Shown here piece after piece: positions 25,912 to 36,390 of a stretch of 64,000 nt of DNA. This stretch comes from JBBRVW01 sp963784645 (GTDB lineage Bacteria > Actinomycetota > Actinomycetes > JACCUZ01). The notes under the pieces were generated by a model. The model ran no database searches. It was not told where the DNA came from and saw nothing but the letters and a program-made list of their open reading frames with translations. Where the stretch lies: the NCBI GenBank assembly GCA_963784645.1, contig CAWARY010000005.1, positions 682,001-746,000 of the forward strand, written 5' to 3'. The stretch's first letter is position 1; every line of letters begins with the position of its first letter. Made by a program: the position numbers and the translations under genes.

Positions 25912-28059
25912 TCAGGCCGCGACCGCGAGCGCGAACGGCAGCACGGCGGGTGCCCCGGCCCGGCGGAGCAGCGCACCGGCCACGGTCATGGTCCAGCGCG
26001 AGTCGACCTGGTCGTCGACGAGCAGCACGGGACCGGTGAGCCCCGGCAGCCGCGCCGCCGTCGCAGCGGGCACCGCGAACCTGCGATGCACGGCAGCCAG
26101 CCGGAACGCGGAGTTGCCACCCGGGCCGCCGGTCGGCTCGTCGGTGGTGAGGTCGAGGGCGCCGAGGTCCTCGAGCCGGCCCAGCGAGGAGAGGTGCTGC
26201 GCGACCGACGCGACCAGCTGCGGGCGCGTCGACGACGGGACGGCGACGACCGCCACCGGCCGGTCGGCCCAGCCCCAGCCGGCGAGGACCTCCACGCAGG
26301 CGGCGAGCAGCCGGTCGTCGGCAGGCGCGTCGGGCGCACCCGCAGCCAGCAGGGCGCGCAGCCGCTGGCCCCAGCCGAGGTCGGTGAGCCGGGCCACCAC
26401 CCGGCCCTCGTCGAGCTTCTCGCCGGGACCGATCCGGCCCGACAGCGGCACGTCGAGGCGGGACATGCCGCTCGGCCACTGCGACCGCGGCTCGAGCGGG
26501 ACACCGACCTTGCGCAGGGTGCGGGTCGCGGCCTGCACGGCTCCGTCGGGGACGGTGGCGTCGTACCAGGGGCCGGCGCACCGGTCGCAGCGGCCGCAGT
26601 CGACCGCGCCCGGGTCGTCGAGCGCCTCCTGGAGGAACCGCATCCGGCAGCCCTCGGTGGCCTGGTAGCCGAGCATCGAGGCGGCCTCGGCGTCGCGGGC
26701 GGCGGCGACCCGGGAGTAGCGCTCCTCGTCGTAGGTCCAGCCGGCGCCCGTGGAGACCCAGCCGCCGCTGACCCGCTGCACCGCCCCCTCGACGTCGAGC
26801 ACCTTGAGCAGCAGCTCGAGCCGGGTGCGCCGGACATCGGCGACGGTCTCGAGAGCGGCCGTCGACATCGGCTTCGGCGACGACTCGGCCAGCGCGGTGA
26901 GCACCGCATCGGCGTCGGCCCGTCGTGGCATCGAGGCGGTGGCGAAGTAGCGCCAGATCTCGCGGTCCTCCGAGGCCGGCAGCAGCAGGACGTCGGCCCG
27001 CTCGGTGGCGCGACCGGCGCGGCCGACCTGCTGGTAGTAGGCGACCGGCGATGCCGGCGCGCCCAGGTGCACGACGAAGCCGAGGTCGGGCTTGTCGAAC
27101 CCCATGCCCAGCGCGCTGGTGGCGACGAGGGCCTTGACCTGGTTGTCGCGCAGCGCCCGCTCCAGCTCGAGGCGGTCGCCCGGGTCGGTCCGACCGGTGT
27201 AGGCGCGTACCTCGTGACCGGCCTCGCGCAGCAGCGCGGCGGTGTCCTCCGCCGCCGACACCGTGAGGGCGTAGACGATGCCGCTGCCGGGCAGCTCGCC
27301 CAGCCGCGCGGCGAGCCAGCCCAGCCGGGCGTCGGCCGTGGGCAGCGGCAGCACCCCGAGCCGCAGGCTGTCGCGCGCGAGCGTGCCGCGGACGGTGCGC
27401 ACCGGAGCGCCGCCGGCGCCCAGCTGCTCGACCACGTCGTCGACGACGCGGGCGTTGGCAGTGGCCGTGGTGGCCAGCACCGGCCGACCAGCGGGGAGGT
27501 CGGCCAGCAGGTCGCGGATCCGGCGGTAGTCGGGCCGGAAGTCGTGGCCCCAGTCGCTGATGCAGTGCGCCTCGTCCACGACGAGCAGTCCGGTCGCCTC
27601 GGCGAGGCGCGGCAGCTGCTCGTCACGGAAGCGCGGGTTGTTGAGCCGCTCGGGGCTGACCAGCAGCAGGTCGACCTCGTCGGCCGCCAGCCCGGCGGTC
27701 ACCGCCGCCCACTCGTCGGCGTTGGCGGAGTTCATGGTCACGGCGCGCAGGCCGGCGCGGCGGGCGGCCTCGACCTGGTCGCGCATGAGGGCGAGCAGCG
27801 GCGACACGATCAGGGTCGGGCCGCCGCCCCGGGCGCGGACCAGGGCGGTCGCGACGAAGTAGACCGCCGACTTGCCCCACCCGGTGCGCTGGACGACGAG
27901 GACCCGCTCGCCGCCCTCGACCAGGGCCGCCACCGACTCGAGCTGGCCGTCACGGAACGCGGCCGACGGGTCGCCCACCAGTCGCCCCAGCAGGCCGGCT
28001 GCCTCGTCGGCGAGGGCAGGGGAGACCGTCGTGGTGGCAGCGGCAGGGGAGGGGGTCAC
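25912..28059 (-). CDS. RecQ-family ATP-dependent DNA helicase with C-terminal phosphoribosyltransferase-like domain
   Basis: A 715-residue helicase. It has GWGKSAVYF (Walker A region, with Gly-Trp replacing the usual Gly-x pair), SPLLALMRDQ, VVDEAHCISDWGHDFRPDY (DEAH), TTATAN, ATSALGMGFDKPD and QQVGRAGR. A RecQ zinc-binding segment ends in DCGRCDRC. The final ~150 residues end in VLLVDDQVDSRWTMTVAGALLRRAG. That stretch resembles a PRPP-binding loop of type I phosphoribosyltransferases. This helicase-PRT combination occurs in actinobacteria. The start is GTG 28059. It likely works in replication-fork or recombination repair. Confidence 0.88.
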   Translation of the reverse strand: MTPSPAAATTTVSPALADEAAGLLGRLVGDPSAAFRDGQLESVAALVEGGERVLVVQRTGWGKSAVYFVATALVRARGGGPTLIVSPLLALMRDQVEAARRAGLRAVTMNSANADEWAAVTAGLAADEVDLLLVSPERLNNPRFRDEQLPRLAEATGLLVVDEAHCISDWGHDFRPDYRRIRDLLADLPAGRPVLATTATANARVVDDVVEQLGAGGAPVRTVRGTLARDSLRLGVLPLPTADARLGWLAARLGELPGSGIVYALTVSAAEDTAALLREAGHEVRAYTGRTDPGDRLELERALRDNQVKALVATSALGMGFDKPDLGFVVHLGAPASPVAYYQQVGRAGRATERADVLLLPASEDREIWRYFATASMPRRADADAVLTALAESSPKPMSTAALETVADVRRTRLELLLKVLDVEGAVQRVSGGWVSTGAGWTYDEERYSRVAAARDAEAASMLGYQATEGCRMRFLQEALDDPGAVDCGRCDRCAGPWYDATVPDGAVQAATRTLRKVGVPLEPRSQWPSGMSRLDVPLSGRIGPGEKLDEGRVVARLTDLGWGQRLRALLAAGAPDAPADDRLLAACVEVLAGWGWADRPVAVVAVPSSTRPQLVASVAQHLSSLGRLEDLGALDLTTDEPTGGPGGNSAFRLAAVHRRFAVPAATAARLPGLTGPVLLVDDQVDSRWTMTVAGALLRRAGAPAVLPFALAVAA

Positions 28060-28120
28060 CGGGTCAGCCCATCACAGCCCCCGGACACGGCGTCGTGCAG
28101 GCGTGGGTGACGATGGGCGG

Positions 28121-28801
28121 GTGCCCGACACTCTGACCACCCGCGCCGCTCGCGCCGCCGACGAGGACGCGCTGCGACGCCTCGACGCCGCGGCGTGGGA
28201 CGCCGCCTCCCTGTTCCCGTCCGTGCTGGCGACGATCGCGGACACGTCGTTCTTCGGCGAGGGCCGCGAGCCGGCGGACCACCTCGTGGCCGAGCTCGAC
28301 GGCGTGGTCGTCGGCTACGTCCGGCTCCGTGCCGCCACGCCGATGCCGGAGAGCGGTCACGTGCTGCAGGTCAACGGGCTCGCCGTGAGCGAGCTGGCGC
28401 GCGGCCGGGGTGTCGCGGGCGCGCTGCTGGCGGCCGCCGAGGAGCGCGCCCTGGCGCAGGGCGTCGCGAAGATCACGCTCCGGGTGCTCGGCACCAACGG
28501 CACCGCGCGGCGGGTGTACGAGCGGGCGGGGTACGTCGTCGAGGGGGTGCTGCGCGGCGAGTTCCGGATCGACGGCGTGGACGTCGACGACTACCACCTC
28601 GCCCGGTACCTCACGCCCGCCGCGGACCCGGACCTGACCGGACCGCTGACCGGGCCGGTCGAGGAAGCGTTCGGTGATCCACAGCGGACCTGTGGCAAGA
28701 AGTGCCATCGATCCGCTGTGGATCACCGGGCGACCGGCTGGTCGGACTACCGGACCGTGAACGACGCCTTCTGCGCCGTCGCCGACGTGTTGCCGGAGTA
28801 G
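28121..28801 (+). CDS. GNAT-family N-acetyltransferase
   Basis: A 226-residue acetyl-CoA-dependent transferase. It shows the LQVNGLAVSELARGRGVAGALLAAAEERA acetyl-CoA pocket (R-x-x-G-x-G/A) and the VYERAGYV beta-bulge region. The core ends at about residue 167 (YHLARYLTP). The last ~60 residues run through a 16-bp inverted repeat (28673-28727) and overlap the antisense 3' end of the GH3 gene at 28747. The tail is therefore probably not an ancestral part of the protein. GTG 28103 is an alternative in-frame start. Target amine unknown. Confidence 0.8.
   Translation: MPDTLTTRAARAADEDALRRLDAAAWDAASLFPSVLATIADTSFFGEGREPADHLVAELDGVVVGYVRLRAATPMPESGHVLQVNGLAVSELARGRGVAGALLAAAEERALAQGVAKITLRVLGTNGTARRVYERAGYVVEGVLRGEFRIDGVDVDDYHLARYLTPAADPDLTGPLTGPVEEAFGDPQRTCGKKCHRSAVDHRATGWSDYRTVNDAFCAVADVLPE
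28673..28727. repeat. Perfect 16-bp inverted repeat with nested hairpin
   Basis: Arms 28673-28688 (GGTGATCCACAGCGGA) and 28712-28727 are exact reverse complements. The 23-nt loop contains its own TGGCA/TGCCA hairpin. It lies inside the GNAT reading frame's C-terminal tail and between two convergent genes. It may act as bidirectional terminator or be a dispersed palindromic repeat; the core GTGGATCAC recurs at 36214-36299. Confidence 0.75.
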
Positions 28802-31062
28802 ACGTCGATGCGGCCGGACTCCACCAGGTAGCGACCCTCGTTGTCGTAGAAGCCGAAGTCCGAGCTGTCGAGGTGGAAGCTGATCTTCTCGGACTGACCC
28901 GGTGCCAGCGTCACCCGCTGGAACCCGCGCAGTCGCTTCACCGGCTGCGAGAGGCTTGCGACCGGGTCGTTGAGGTACAGCTGGACGACCTCGTCACCCG
29001 CGACGCTCCCGGTGTTCCTCACGGTCACGGTGGCTGTCACCGTGCCGTTGCGGGAGACCGTGGTGCGGTCAAGGGTCGGCGCGCTGACGTCGAACGTCGT
29101 GTACGACAGCCCGTAGCCGAACTCGAACAGCGGGGCGCACGAGTCGAGGTCGCGGTAGCGCGAGTTGTACTTCGACGACACGTCGCACGGACGGCCGGTG
29201 GGCTCGTGGTTGTAGTAGATCGGCACCTGGCCGACACGGCGCGGGAAGCTGACCGGCAGCTTGCCGCCCGGGTTGACCTTGCCGAAGACCACGTCGGCCA
29301 CACCGTTGCCGGCCTCGACGCCCGGGAACCAGGCCTCGAGCATCGCCGGCGACGACGCTGCTGCTGAGCCGAGGGTCAGTGGGCGGCCGTTGAAGAGCAC
29401 CACCGCGAGCGGCTTGCCGGTGGCCTTGATGGCGTCGATCAGCTGCTGCTGCTTGCCCGGCAGGTCGATGACGGTGCGCGAGGCCGCCTCGCCGCTCATC
29501 TCCCGCGTCTCGCCCAGGGCGAGCACCACCTGGTCGGCCGCCTGGGCGGCGGCGACGGCATCGGCGAAGCCGGTGTCGGTGCCGCAGACGTCGGTGTCGT
29601 CATTGTTCTGCGGCGGCTCCTTGCCCACGGCGGTGCAGCCCGCGGTGTACGTGGTCAGGGGTGACTGCGCCTTGATCCCGGTGAAGACCGTCACAGCGTC
29701 GCCGTCCTCGCCACGGCCCCACCAGGGGCCGAGCATCGCGTGCTGGTCGTCTCCGAACGGGCCGATGACCGCGGTCTTCTTCGCCGGGTCGAAGGGCAGT
29801 GTGTTGTTGTCGTTCTTCAGCAGCACCATCGAACGGCCCGCGGCGGTCCGTGCGGCGGTGCGGTCGTCCGCGGTGAGGAAGCTCGCCGGGTCGGTGGCCT
29901 TGGCGACATCGACGTACGGGTGCTCGAAGAGTCCGGCGCGGAACTTCACCCGCAGGATGCGGCGGACCGCGTCGTCCAGGCGGGACATCTTGATCCGGCG
30001 CTCGGCGAGCAGCTGCTTGCCGTAGTCACGGATGTAGGTGGAGACCATCTCCGAGTCGGTGCCGGCGTTCAGAGCCAGCGCCGCAGCGCTCGGACCGTCG
30101 GCAGCAACGCCGTGACCGCACGACCCCTCAGCCGGGGTCACCGGCGGGCAGGCCCGCAGCTCGGCGACGGCGGTGTAGTCGCTCTCGACGAACCCGTCGA
30201 AGCCCCACTCCTTCTTGAGGATGCTCGTCTCCGTCTCGTGGTCGGCGCAGCCGGGCACCCCGCTGATCGCGTTGAACGAGCACATCACGGTGTCGGCGCC
30301 GGCATCGATCGCGGCCTTGAACGGCGGCAGGTAGAGGTTGCGCAGCCGCGACTCGCTGACGTCGGTGGTGTTGTAGTCCCGGCCGCCCTCGGGTTGCCCG
30401 TACGCCGCGAAGTGCTTGACGCTCGCCACCACCTTGTCGGGCGCGGAGTAGTCGCTCCCCTGGTCGCCCTTCACGCGGGCGGCCGCCATCGCGGCCCCCA
30501 GGTAGGGGTCCTCACCGGCGCCCTCGGAGATCCGGCCCCAGCGCGGCTCGTGCGAGACGTCGACCATCGGGCTGTAGACCTGCTTGAGGCCGACCACGGC
30601 CGACTCGCGGGCGCCGATGGCGGCGTCGGTGCGGGCGACCGTCGGGTCGAACGAGCTGGCCGCGCCGAGCGGGATCGGGAAGATGGTGCGGTAGCCGTGG
30701 ATCGTGTCGAAGGCGAACAGGATGGGGATGTGCAGCCGGGACTGCTCGACCGCGACGTGCTGGAAGTGGTTGATCTTCGCGGGGTCGGTGAGGCTGAACA
30801 CCGATCCGGCGCCGGCCCGTGCCTCGTCGTCGTTGATCTGCCAGTCGGCGAGCAGCTGCACCTGCTGCAGCTTCTCGTCGGTCGTCATCTTCTTCAGCAA
30901 CGCGTCGACGCGCTTCTCGACGGACTTGCTGGCCTTCTGCCGGGTCGGGGCCAGGGCGTCCTCGTCCGCCGACCTGGTGCTCGCCACCACCCCGGTGGTC
31001 GCGGCGGTGCAGAGCACCGCTCCCACTGCTATCGCTGACAGCTTGCCGCGTGCTCGCGCCAT
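28747..31062 (-). CDS. Secreted glycoside hydrolase family 3 (beta-glucosidase, BglX-like)
   Basis: A 771-residue exported beta-glycosidase. It has a signal peptide with AIAVGAVLCTAATTG core, a GH3 N-domain (PILFAFDTIHGYRTIFPIPL, SVKHFAAYGQPEGGRDYN), the nucleophile Asp in GFVESDYTAV, a GH3 C-domain (AVVLFNGRPL, WFPGVEAGNG, GKLPVSFPR) and a C-terminal fibronectin-III-like domain (TVRNTGSVAGDEVVQLYL). ATG 31062 is chosen because it begins the signal peptide and has GAAGGG upstream; the frame opens further. It should hydrolyse beta-linked oligosaccharides outside the cell. Confidence 0.93.
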   Translation of the reverse strand: MARARGKLSAIAVGAVLCTAATTGVVASTRSADEDALAPTRQKASKSVEKRVDALLKKMTTDEKLQQVQLLADWQINDDEARAGAGSVFSLTDPAKINHFQHVAVEQSRLHIPILFAFDTIHGYRTIFPIPLGAASSFDPTVARTDAAIGARESAVVGLKQVYSPMVDVSHEPRWGRISEGAGEDPYLGAAMAAARVKGDQGSDYSAPDKVVASVKHFAAYGQPEGGRDYNTTDVSESRLRNLYLPPFKAAIDAGADTVMCSFNAISGVPGCADHETETSILKKEWGFDGFVESDYTAVAELRACPPVTPAEGSCGHGVAADGPSAAALALNAGTDSEMVSTYIRDYGKQLLAERRIKMSRLDDAVRRILRVKFRAGLFEHPYVDVAKATDPASFLTADDRTAARTAAGRSMVLLKNDNNTLPFDPAKKTAVIGPFGDDQHAMLGPWWGRGEDGDAVTVFTGIKAQSPLTTYTAGCTAVGKEPPQNNDDTDVCGTDTGFADAVAAAQAADQVVLALGETREMSGEAASRTVIDLPGKQQQLIDAIKATGKPLAVVLFNGRPLTLGSAAASSPAMLEAWFPGVEAGNGVADVVFGKVNPGGKLPVSFPRRVGQVPIYYNHEPTGRPCDVSSKYNSRYRDLDSCAPLFEFGYGLSYTTFDVSAPTLDRTTVSRNGTVTATVTVRNTGSVAGDEVVQLYLNDPVASLSQPVKRLRGFQRVTLAPGQSEKISFHLDSSDFGFYDNEGRYLVESGRIDVYSGNTSATAQKASFTVR

Positions 31063-31171
31063 CGCCCGGCCCTTCGTCGTCCTCGTCGAAGGTCGGTCGG
31101 TGCGTCCGGCCGGCCGAGGTGGTACTCGACCCGCGGAGCAGCCCTCAAACCCCGCTGATCGCAAAATCTCG

Positions 31172-32098
31172 TCAGGCGACCGGAGCCACCTCGGTGGCGA
31201 CGAGACCCAGGTGGTCGAGGTCGGCCAGATCGATCACCTGGAGGTAGACCCGGCTCGCGCCGAGCGCGGACAGCTGCCCGAGCTTGTCCACGACCTCGTC
31301 CGGCCGTCCGGACAGGCCGGCCGAACGCACCCACTCGGGGTCGTTGCCGGTCGCCTCGGCGCGTCGACGGACCTCCGCGTCGTCGCTGCCGACGGCAAGG
31401 GTCTGCGCGCACGACAGGATGATCGAGGCGGGGTCCCGGCCGGCCCTCTCGCAGGCGCGGCGCACCCGGTCGAAGCACGCCGCGACGACCGCCGGGGTGT
31501 CGAACGGCACGTTGTACTCGGCGGCGTACCGGGCAGCGAGCTCCGGTGTCCGTCGCTTGCCCTTGCCGCCGATGACGACGGGCAGCGGGGACTGCACCGG
31601 CTTCGGCAGCGCCGGGGAGTCGGTGAGCGTGTAGTGCGCACCTGTGTGGCTGAAGGTCTCGCCGACGGGCGTCGCCCAGAGGCCGGTGACGACGGCGAGC
31701 TGCTCCGCGAGCAGGTCGAACCGCTCGGCGACCGGCGGGAAGGGCACACCGTACGCCGTGTGCTCCGCCTCCAGCCAACCGCTGCCCAGGCCCAGCTCGA
31801 CCCGGCCGCCGCTCATCGCGTCGACCGTGGCGACGGCGATGGCCAACGGCCCGGGCAGGCGGAACGTGGCCGACGACACCATCGTGCCGAGCCGGATCCG
31901 CGACGTGTCGCGGGCCAGCCCGGCCAGCACGGCCCAGGCGTCGGTCGGGCCCGGCCCGGGGTCGCCCCCGCCGATCCGCATCAGGTGGTCGGAGCGGAAG
32001 AACGCGTCGAAGCCGAGTCGCTCCGACTCCTGGGCGACCGCCAGGAGGTCGTCGTACGTCGCCCCCTGCTGGGGCTCGGTCATGATCCGCAGCTGCAT
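31172..32098 (-). CDS. LLM-class (luciferase-like) F420-dependent oxidoreductase
   Basis: A 308-residue TIM-barrel protein of the bacterial luciferase family, F420-type subgroup. Segments are SERLGFDAFFRSDHLM, RIRLGTMVSSATFRLPG, GRVELGLGSGWLEAEH and PLPVVIGGKGKRRTPELAARYA. Substrate is not predictable. It lies 10 bp upstream of the phosphoglucomutase stop in the same direction, possibly cotranscribed. F420 use fits an actinobacterium. Confidence 0.88.
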   Translation of the reverse strand: MQLRIMTEPQQGATYDDLLAVAQESERLGFDAFFRSDHLMRIGGGDPGPGPTDAWAVLAGLARDTSRIRLGTMVSSATFRLPGPLAIAVATVDAMSGGRVELGLGSGWLEAEHTAYGVPFPPVAERFDLLAEQLAVVTGLWATPVGETFSHTGAHYTLTDSPALPKPVQSPLPVVIGGKGKRRTPELAARYAAEYNVPFDTPAVVAACFDRVRRACERAGRDPASIILSCAQTLAVGSDDAEVRRRAEATGNDPEWVRSAGLSGRPDEVVDKLGQLSALGASRVYLQVIDLADLDHLGLVATEVAPVA

Positions 32099-32108
32099 GG
32101 GTCCCTGC

Positions 32109-33770
<1,662 letters not shown>

Positions 33771-33825
33771 GGCACGCCAGCGTGTCAGACTTCCCCGACT
33801 GCTGGCAGTGGAGAGGGGAGGGCGG

Positions 33826-36195
33826 GTGCCGGAGAACGCGCTGCGCCCGCCGGAGCCCGGCACCGAGCCGGGCTCGGTGCACCTCGACCTCGTCCTGGCC
33901 GCTGCCGGAGTCGGCTGGTTCGACTGGGACGTCACCGCCGACCACCTGGTCTTCGACGACCGGACGTGCCGCCTGTTCGGCATCGACCCCGCGACGTTCG
34001 ACCACCGGATGGAGTCGTTCTGGGCGGCCCTGCACCCGGAGGACAAGGAGGCGGTCGAGTCGGCCGTCGCGGCGGCGCTGGAGAGCTGCGGCGACTACCT
34101 GGCCGAGTACCGGGTCGTGCTGCCGGACGGCGAGGTGCGCTGGATCGAGGCCAAGGGTCGTGTCCTGCCCGGGCCCGGCGGCACCGCCGGGCGCATGCTC
34201 GGTGTCGCCCGCGACACCACCGACCCGCGACTCGCGCGCGACACGGTCGCCCGCGCCCTGGAGCACATGGCCGACGGTCTCATCTCGGTCGACTCCCAGT
34301 GGCTGGTCACCTTCGTCAACCGCAACGCCGAGATCTTCGTCGGCCCCGCGGCCGCCGCCCGCGGGCGCCCCCTCTGGGAGGTCTGGCCGCACCTGTCGTC
34401 GGGCTACCAGTCCCTCGTGCGCGAGGCGGCGGCGACGGGCTCGACGCAGACCTTCGACAAGTTCGTCGTGGAGCGAAACGCCTGGTACCGGGTGCGGCTG
34501 GTGCCGCACCAGGACGGCCTCACGCTGTTCACCGCCGACGTGACCGCCACGAAGGCGGCCGAGCTCGAGCGCGAGCGCACACACACCCGCCCCGACCAGG
34601 CCCGCGCCGTCCTCGCCTACAGCGCCGCGCTGGCCGAGGCCGACAGCCTGGCGGACGTCATCGACGTCGTGGCGACGATGGTGCTGCCCGCGTTCGGCGC
34701 CGGCGGCCTGCTGGTGTCGCTCCTCGACGGGACCCGGTTGACCCTGGCCGGTCACGCCGGCTACCCGCCTGCCGCGGTGACGATGCTCGAGCTGCTCGGC
34801 GCCGACGAGGACAACCCGATCGCGCAGACGCTGCGGTCCCGCGAGCCGCTGTTCCTGCCGTCGAGGCAGGCCTACCTCGGCCTCTTCCCGGACCGGCTCG
34901 AGCTGGTAGAGGCGACCGGGAAGTTCGCGTGGGCGTTCCTGCCGCTCACCGCGTCCGGCCGGGCGCTCGGCACCCTCACCATCAGCTTCGACCAGGCACG
35001 GGAGTTCGCACCCGACGAGCAGTCCCTGCTGGTCAGTGTCGGCGGCCTGCTCGCGCAGACCCTGGCGCGCGCCCGGCTTCGTGACACCGAACGCACGCTG
35101 GCCGCCGAGCTGCAGCAGCAGCTGCTGCCGCGCGCCCTGCCGCAGCCCGCCGGGCTCGCCGCCACCGCCCGCTATCTCGCCGCGACCGAGGGCATGGGCG
35201 TCGGCGGTGACTGGTACGACGTCCTCGAGCTGCCCGGTCAGCGCGTCTCGGTGGTCATCGGCGACGTCCAGGGCCACACGATGCAGGCCGCGGCGGTCAT
35301 GGGCCAGCTCCGGAACGCCCTGCGCGCCTACGCGGCCGAGGGGCACGAGCCTGCTGCCGTCATGTCGCGCACCAACCGGCTGATGCTCGAGCTGGACTCC
35401 GGTGTCTTCGCGACCTGCGCCATCGTCACCATCGACCTCCGCACCGCCACGGCTGAGGTCGTCCTCGCCGGTCACCCGCCCCCGGTCCGGCAGCCGGTCA
35501 CCGGACGCGCCGAGTCGCTGGTGGCGCCGGTGGGACCTCCGCTCGGCGTCGTGGCGGGGGAGGAGTACCGGCCGGCCCGGGTGCGGCTCGGGTTCGGCGA
35601 CGTGCTGGTGCTGTTCACCGACGGGCTCGTCGAGGACGCCGCCCGCAGCTACGACATGGGCCTCGCCACGGTGGTCGAGACGCTCGGCGCCGGTCCGGTC
35701 GACGACATCGAGGCGCTGGCCGACCGGCTGCTGACGGCCGCCGTCGACATGGAGCACCTCTCCGACGACGTCGCGCTGCTCGTCGTCCGCCACGACGGAC
35801 TGCCCGTGTCGTCGCGGCCCGAGCACGACCGCACCTCGATCGACCGGCTCGACCCGCGGGCGGCGCGGGCGGCCCGCGAGTTCATCGCCCGGCACGTCAG
35901 CGAGCCCGAGCTGACCGACGTGCGGGACACCGCCGTCCTGCTGGTCTCGGAGGTGGTCACGAATGCGCTGCGGCACACCGACGGCAGCGTCGAGCTCGCG
36001 CTCTGGCGGTTCCCCGACCGCGTGCGCGTCGAGGTGTCCGACGAGATCTCGCGGTCACCGGTCACCTCGCGCGGCGGGCTGCTCGACGAGTCCGGCCGCG
36101 GCGTCCCGCTGATGGACGCCCTCAGCGACCGCTGGGGCACGTCGCCCCACGGTGACGGCAAGGTCGTCTGGTTCGAGCTCGACCTGTCGCGCTGA
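33826..36195 (+). CDS. Multidomain PP2C (SpoIIE-type) phosphatase with PAS, GAF and HATPase domains
   Basis: A 789-residue signalling protein. PAS 1 is at about 20-125 (VGWFDWDVTADHLVFDD), PAS 2 at about 130-235 and GAF at about 245-410. The SpoIIE/PP2C phosphatase spans about 420-645, with metal residues in GGDWYD, IGDVQGHTMQAAA and LSDDVALLVVR. A C-terminal anti-sigma-type HATPase (about 655-785) has VLLVSEVVTNALRHT and GGLLDESGRGVPLM. It could both phosphorylate and dephosphorylate anti-sigma antagonist partners. GTG 33826 has GAGGGGAG upstream; GTG 33769 is the alternative. It diverges from pgm. Confidence 0.9.
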   Translation: MPENALRPPEPGTEPGSVHLDLVLAAAGVGWFDWDVTADHLVFDDRTCRLFGIDPATFDHRMESFWAALHPEDKEAVESAVAAALESCGDYLAEYRVVLPDGEVRWIEAKGRVLPGPGGTAGRMLGVARDTTDPRLARDTVARALEHMADGLISVDSQWLVTFVNRNAEIFVGPAAAARGRPLWEVWPHLSSGYQSLVREAAATGSTQTFDKFVVERNAWYRVRLVPHQDGLTLFTADVTATKAAELERERTHTRPDQARAVLAYSAALAEADSLADVIDVVATMVLPAFGAGGLLVSLLDGTRLTLAGHAGYPPAAVTMLELLGADEDNPIAQTLRSREPLFLPSRQAYLGLFPDRLELVEATGKFAWAFLPLTASGRALGTLTISFDQAREFAPDEQSLLVSVGGLLAQTLARARLRDTERTLAAELQQQLLPRALPQPAGLAATARYLAATEGMGVGGDWYDVLELPGQRVSVVIGDVQGHTMQAAAVMGQLRNALRAYAAEGHEPAAVMSRTNRLMLELDSGVFATCAIVTIDLRTATAEVVLAGHPPPVRQPVTGRAESLVAPVGPPLGVVAGEEYRPARVRLGFGDVLVLFTDGLVEDAARSYDMGLATVVETLGAGPVDDIEALADRLLTAAVDMEHLSDDVALLVVRHDGLPVSSRPEHDRTSIDRLDPRAARAAREFIARHVSEPELTDVRDTAVLLVSEVVTNALRHTDGSVELALWRFPDRVRVEVSDEISRSPVTSRGGLLDESGRGVPLMDALSDRWGTSPHGDGKVVWFELDLSR

Positions 36196-36213
36196 GCCCC
36201 TGTTTCCCCCCGC

Positions 36214-36299
36214 CGTGGATCACGTATACGTGATCGACTGTCGCCTCGCACGGGCTGCAACCCGTGCAAGGCAACGGTGGATCACGTTTACGTGATCGC
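36214..36299. repeat. Directly repeated palindromes between convergent genes
   Basis: GATCACGTATACGTGATC (36218-36235) is a perfect 18-bp palindrome. A near copy with one changed base lies at 36280-36297, and both are preceded by GTG. Between them GCACGGG/CCCGTGC (36248-36254, 36261-36267) forms a hairpin. The block lies between the stops of the phosphatase (36195) and the DEAD-box helicase (36391). Possible roles are bidirectional terminator, regulator site or mobile palindrome. Confidence 0.65.
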
Positions 36300-36390
36300 C
36301 GGCAAGGGGCGGGTGGGGCGGGTGGGGCGGGACGCGCGACGACCCGCCGGCCGGTGGCCGACGGGTCGTCGAGGTGCTGCGAGGTGCGGG

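Noticed and set aside
24508..28110. A 1200-residue plus-strand open frame
   Set aside because: It is antisense to the anti-sigma, ECF sigma and RecQ genes, all with strong motifs.
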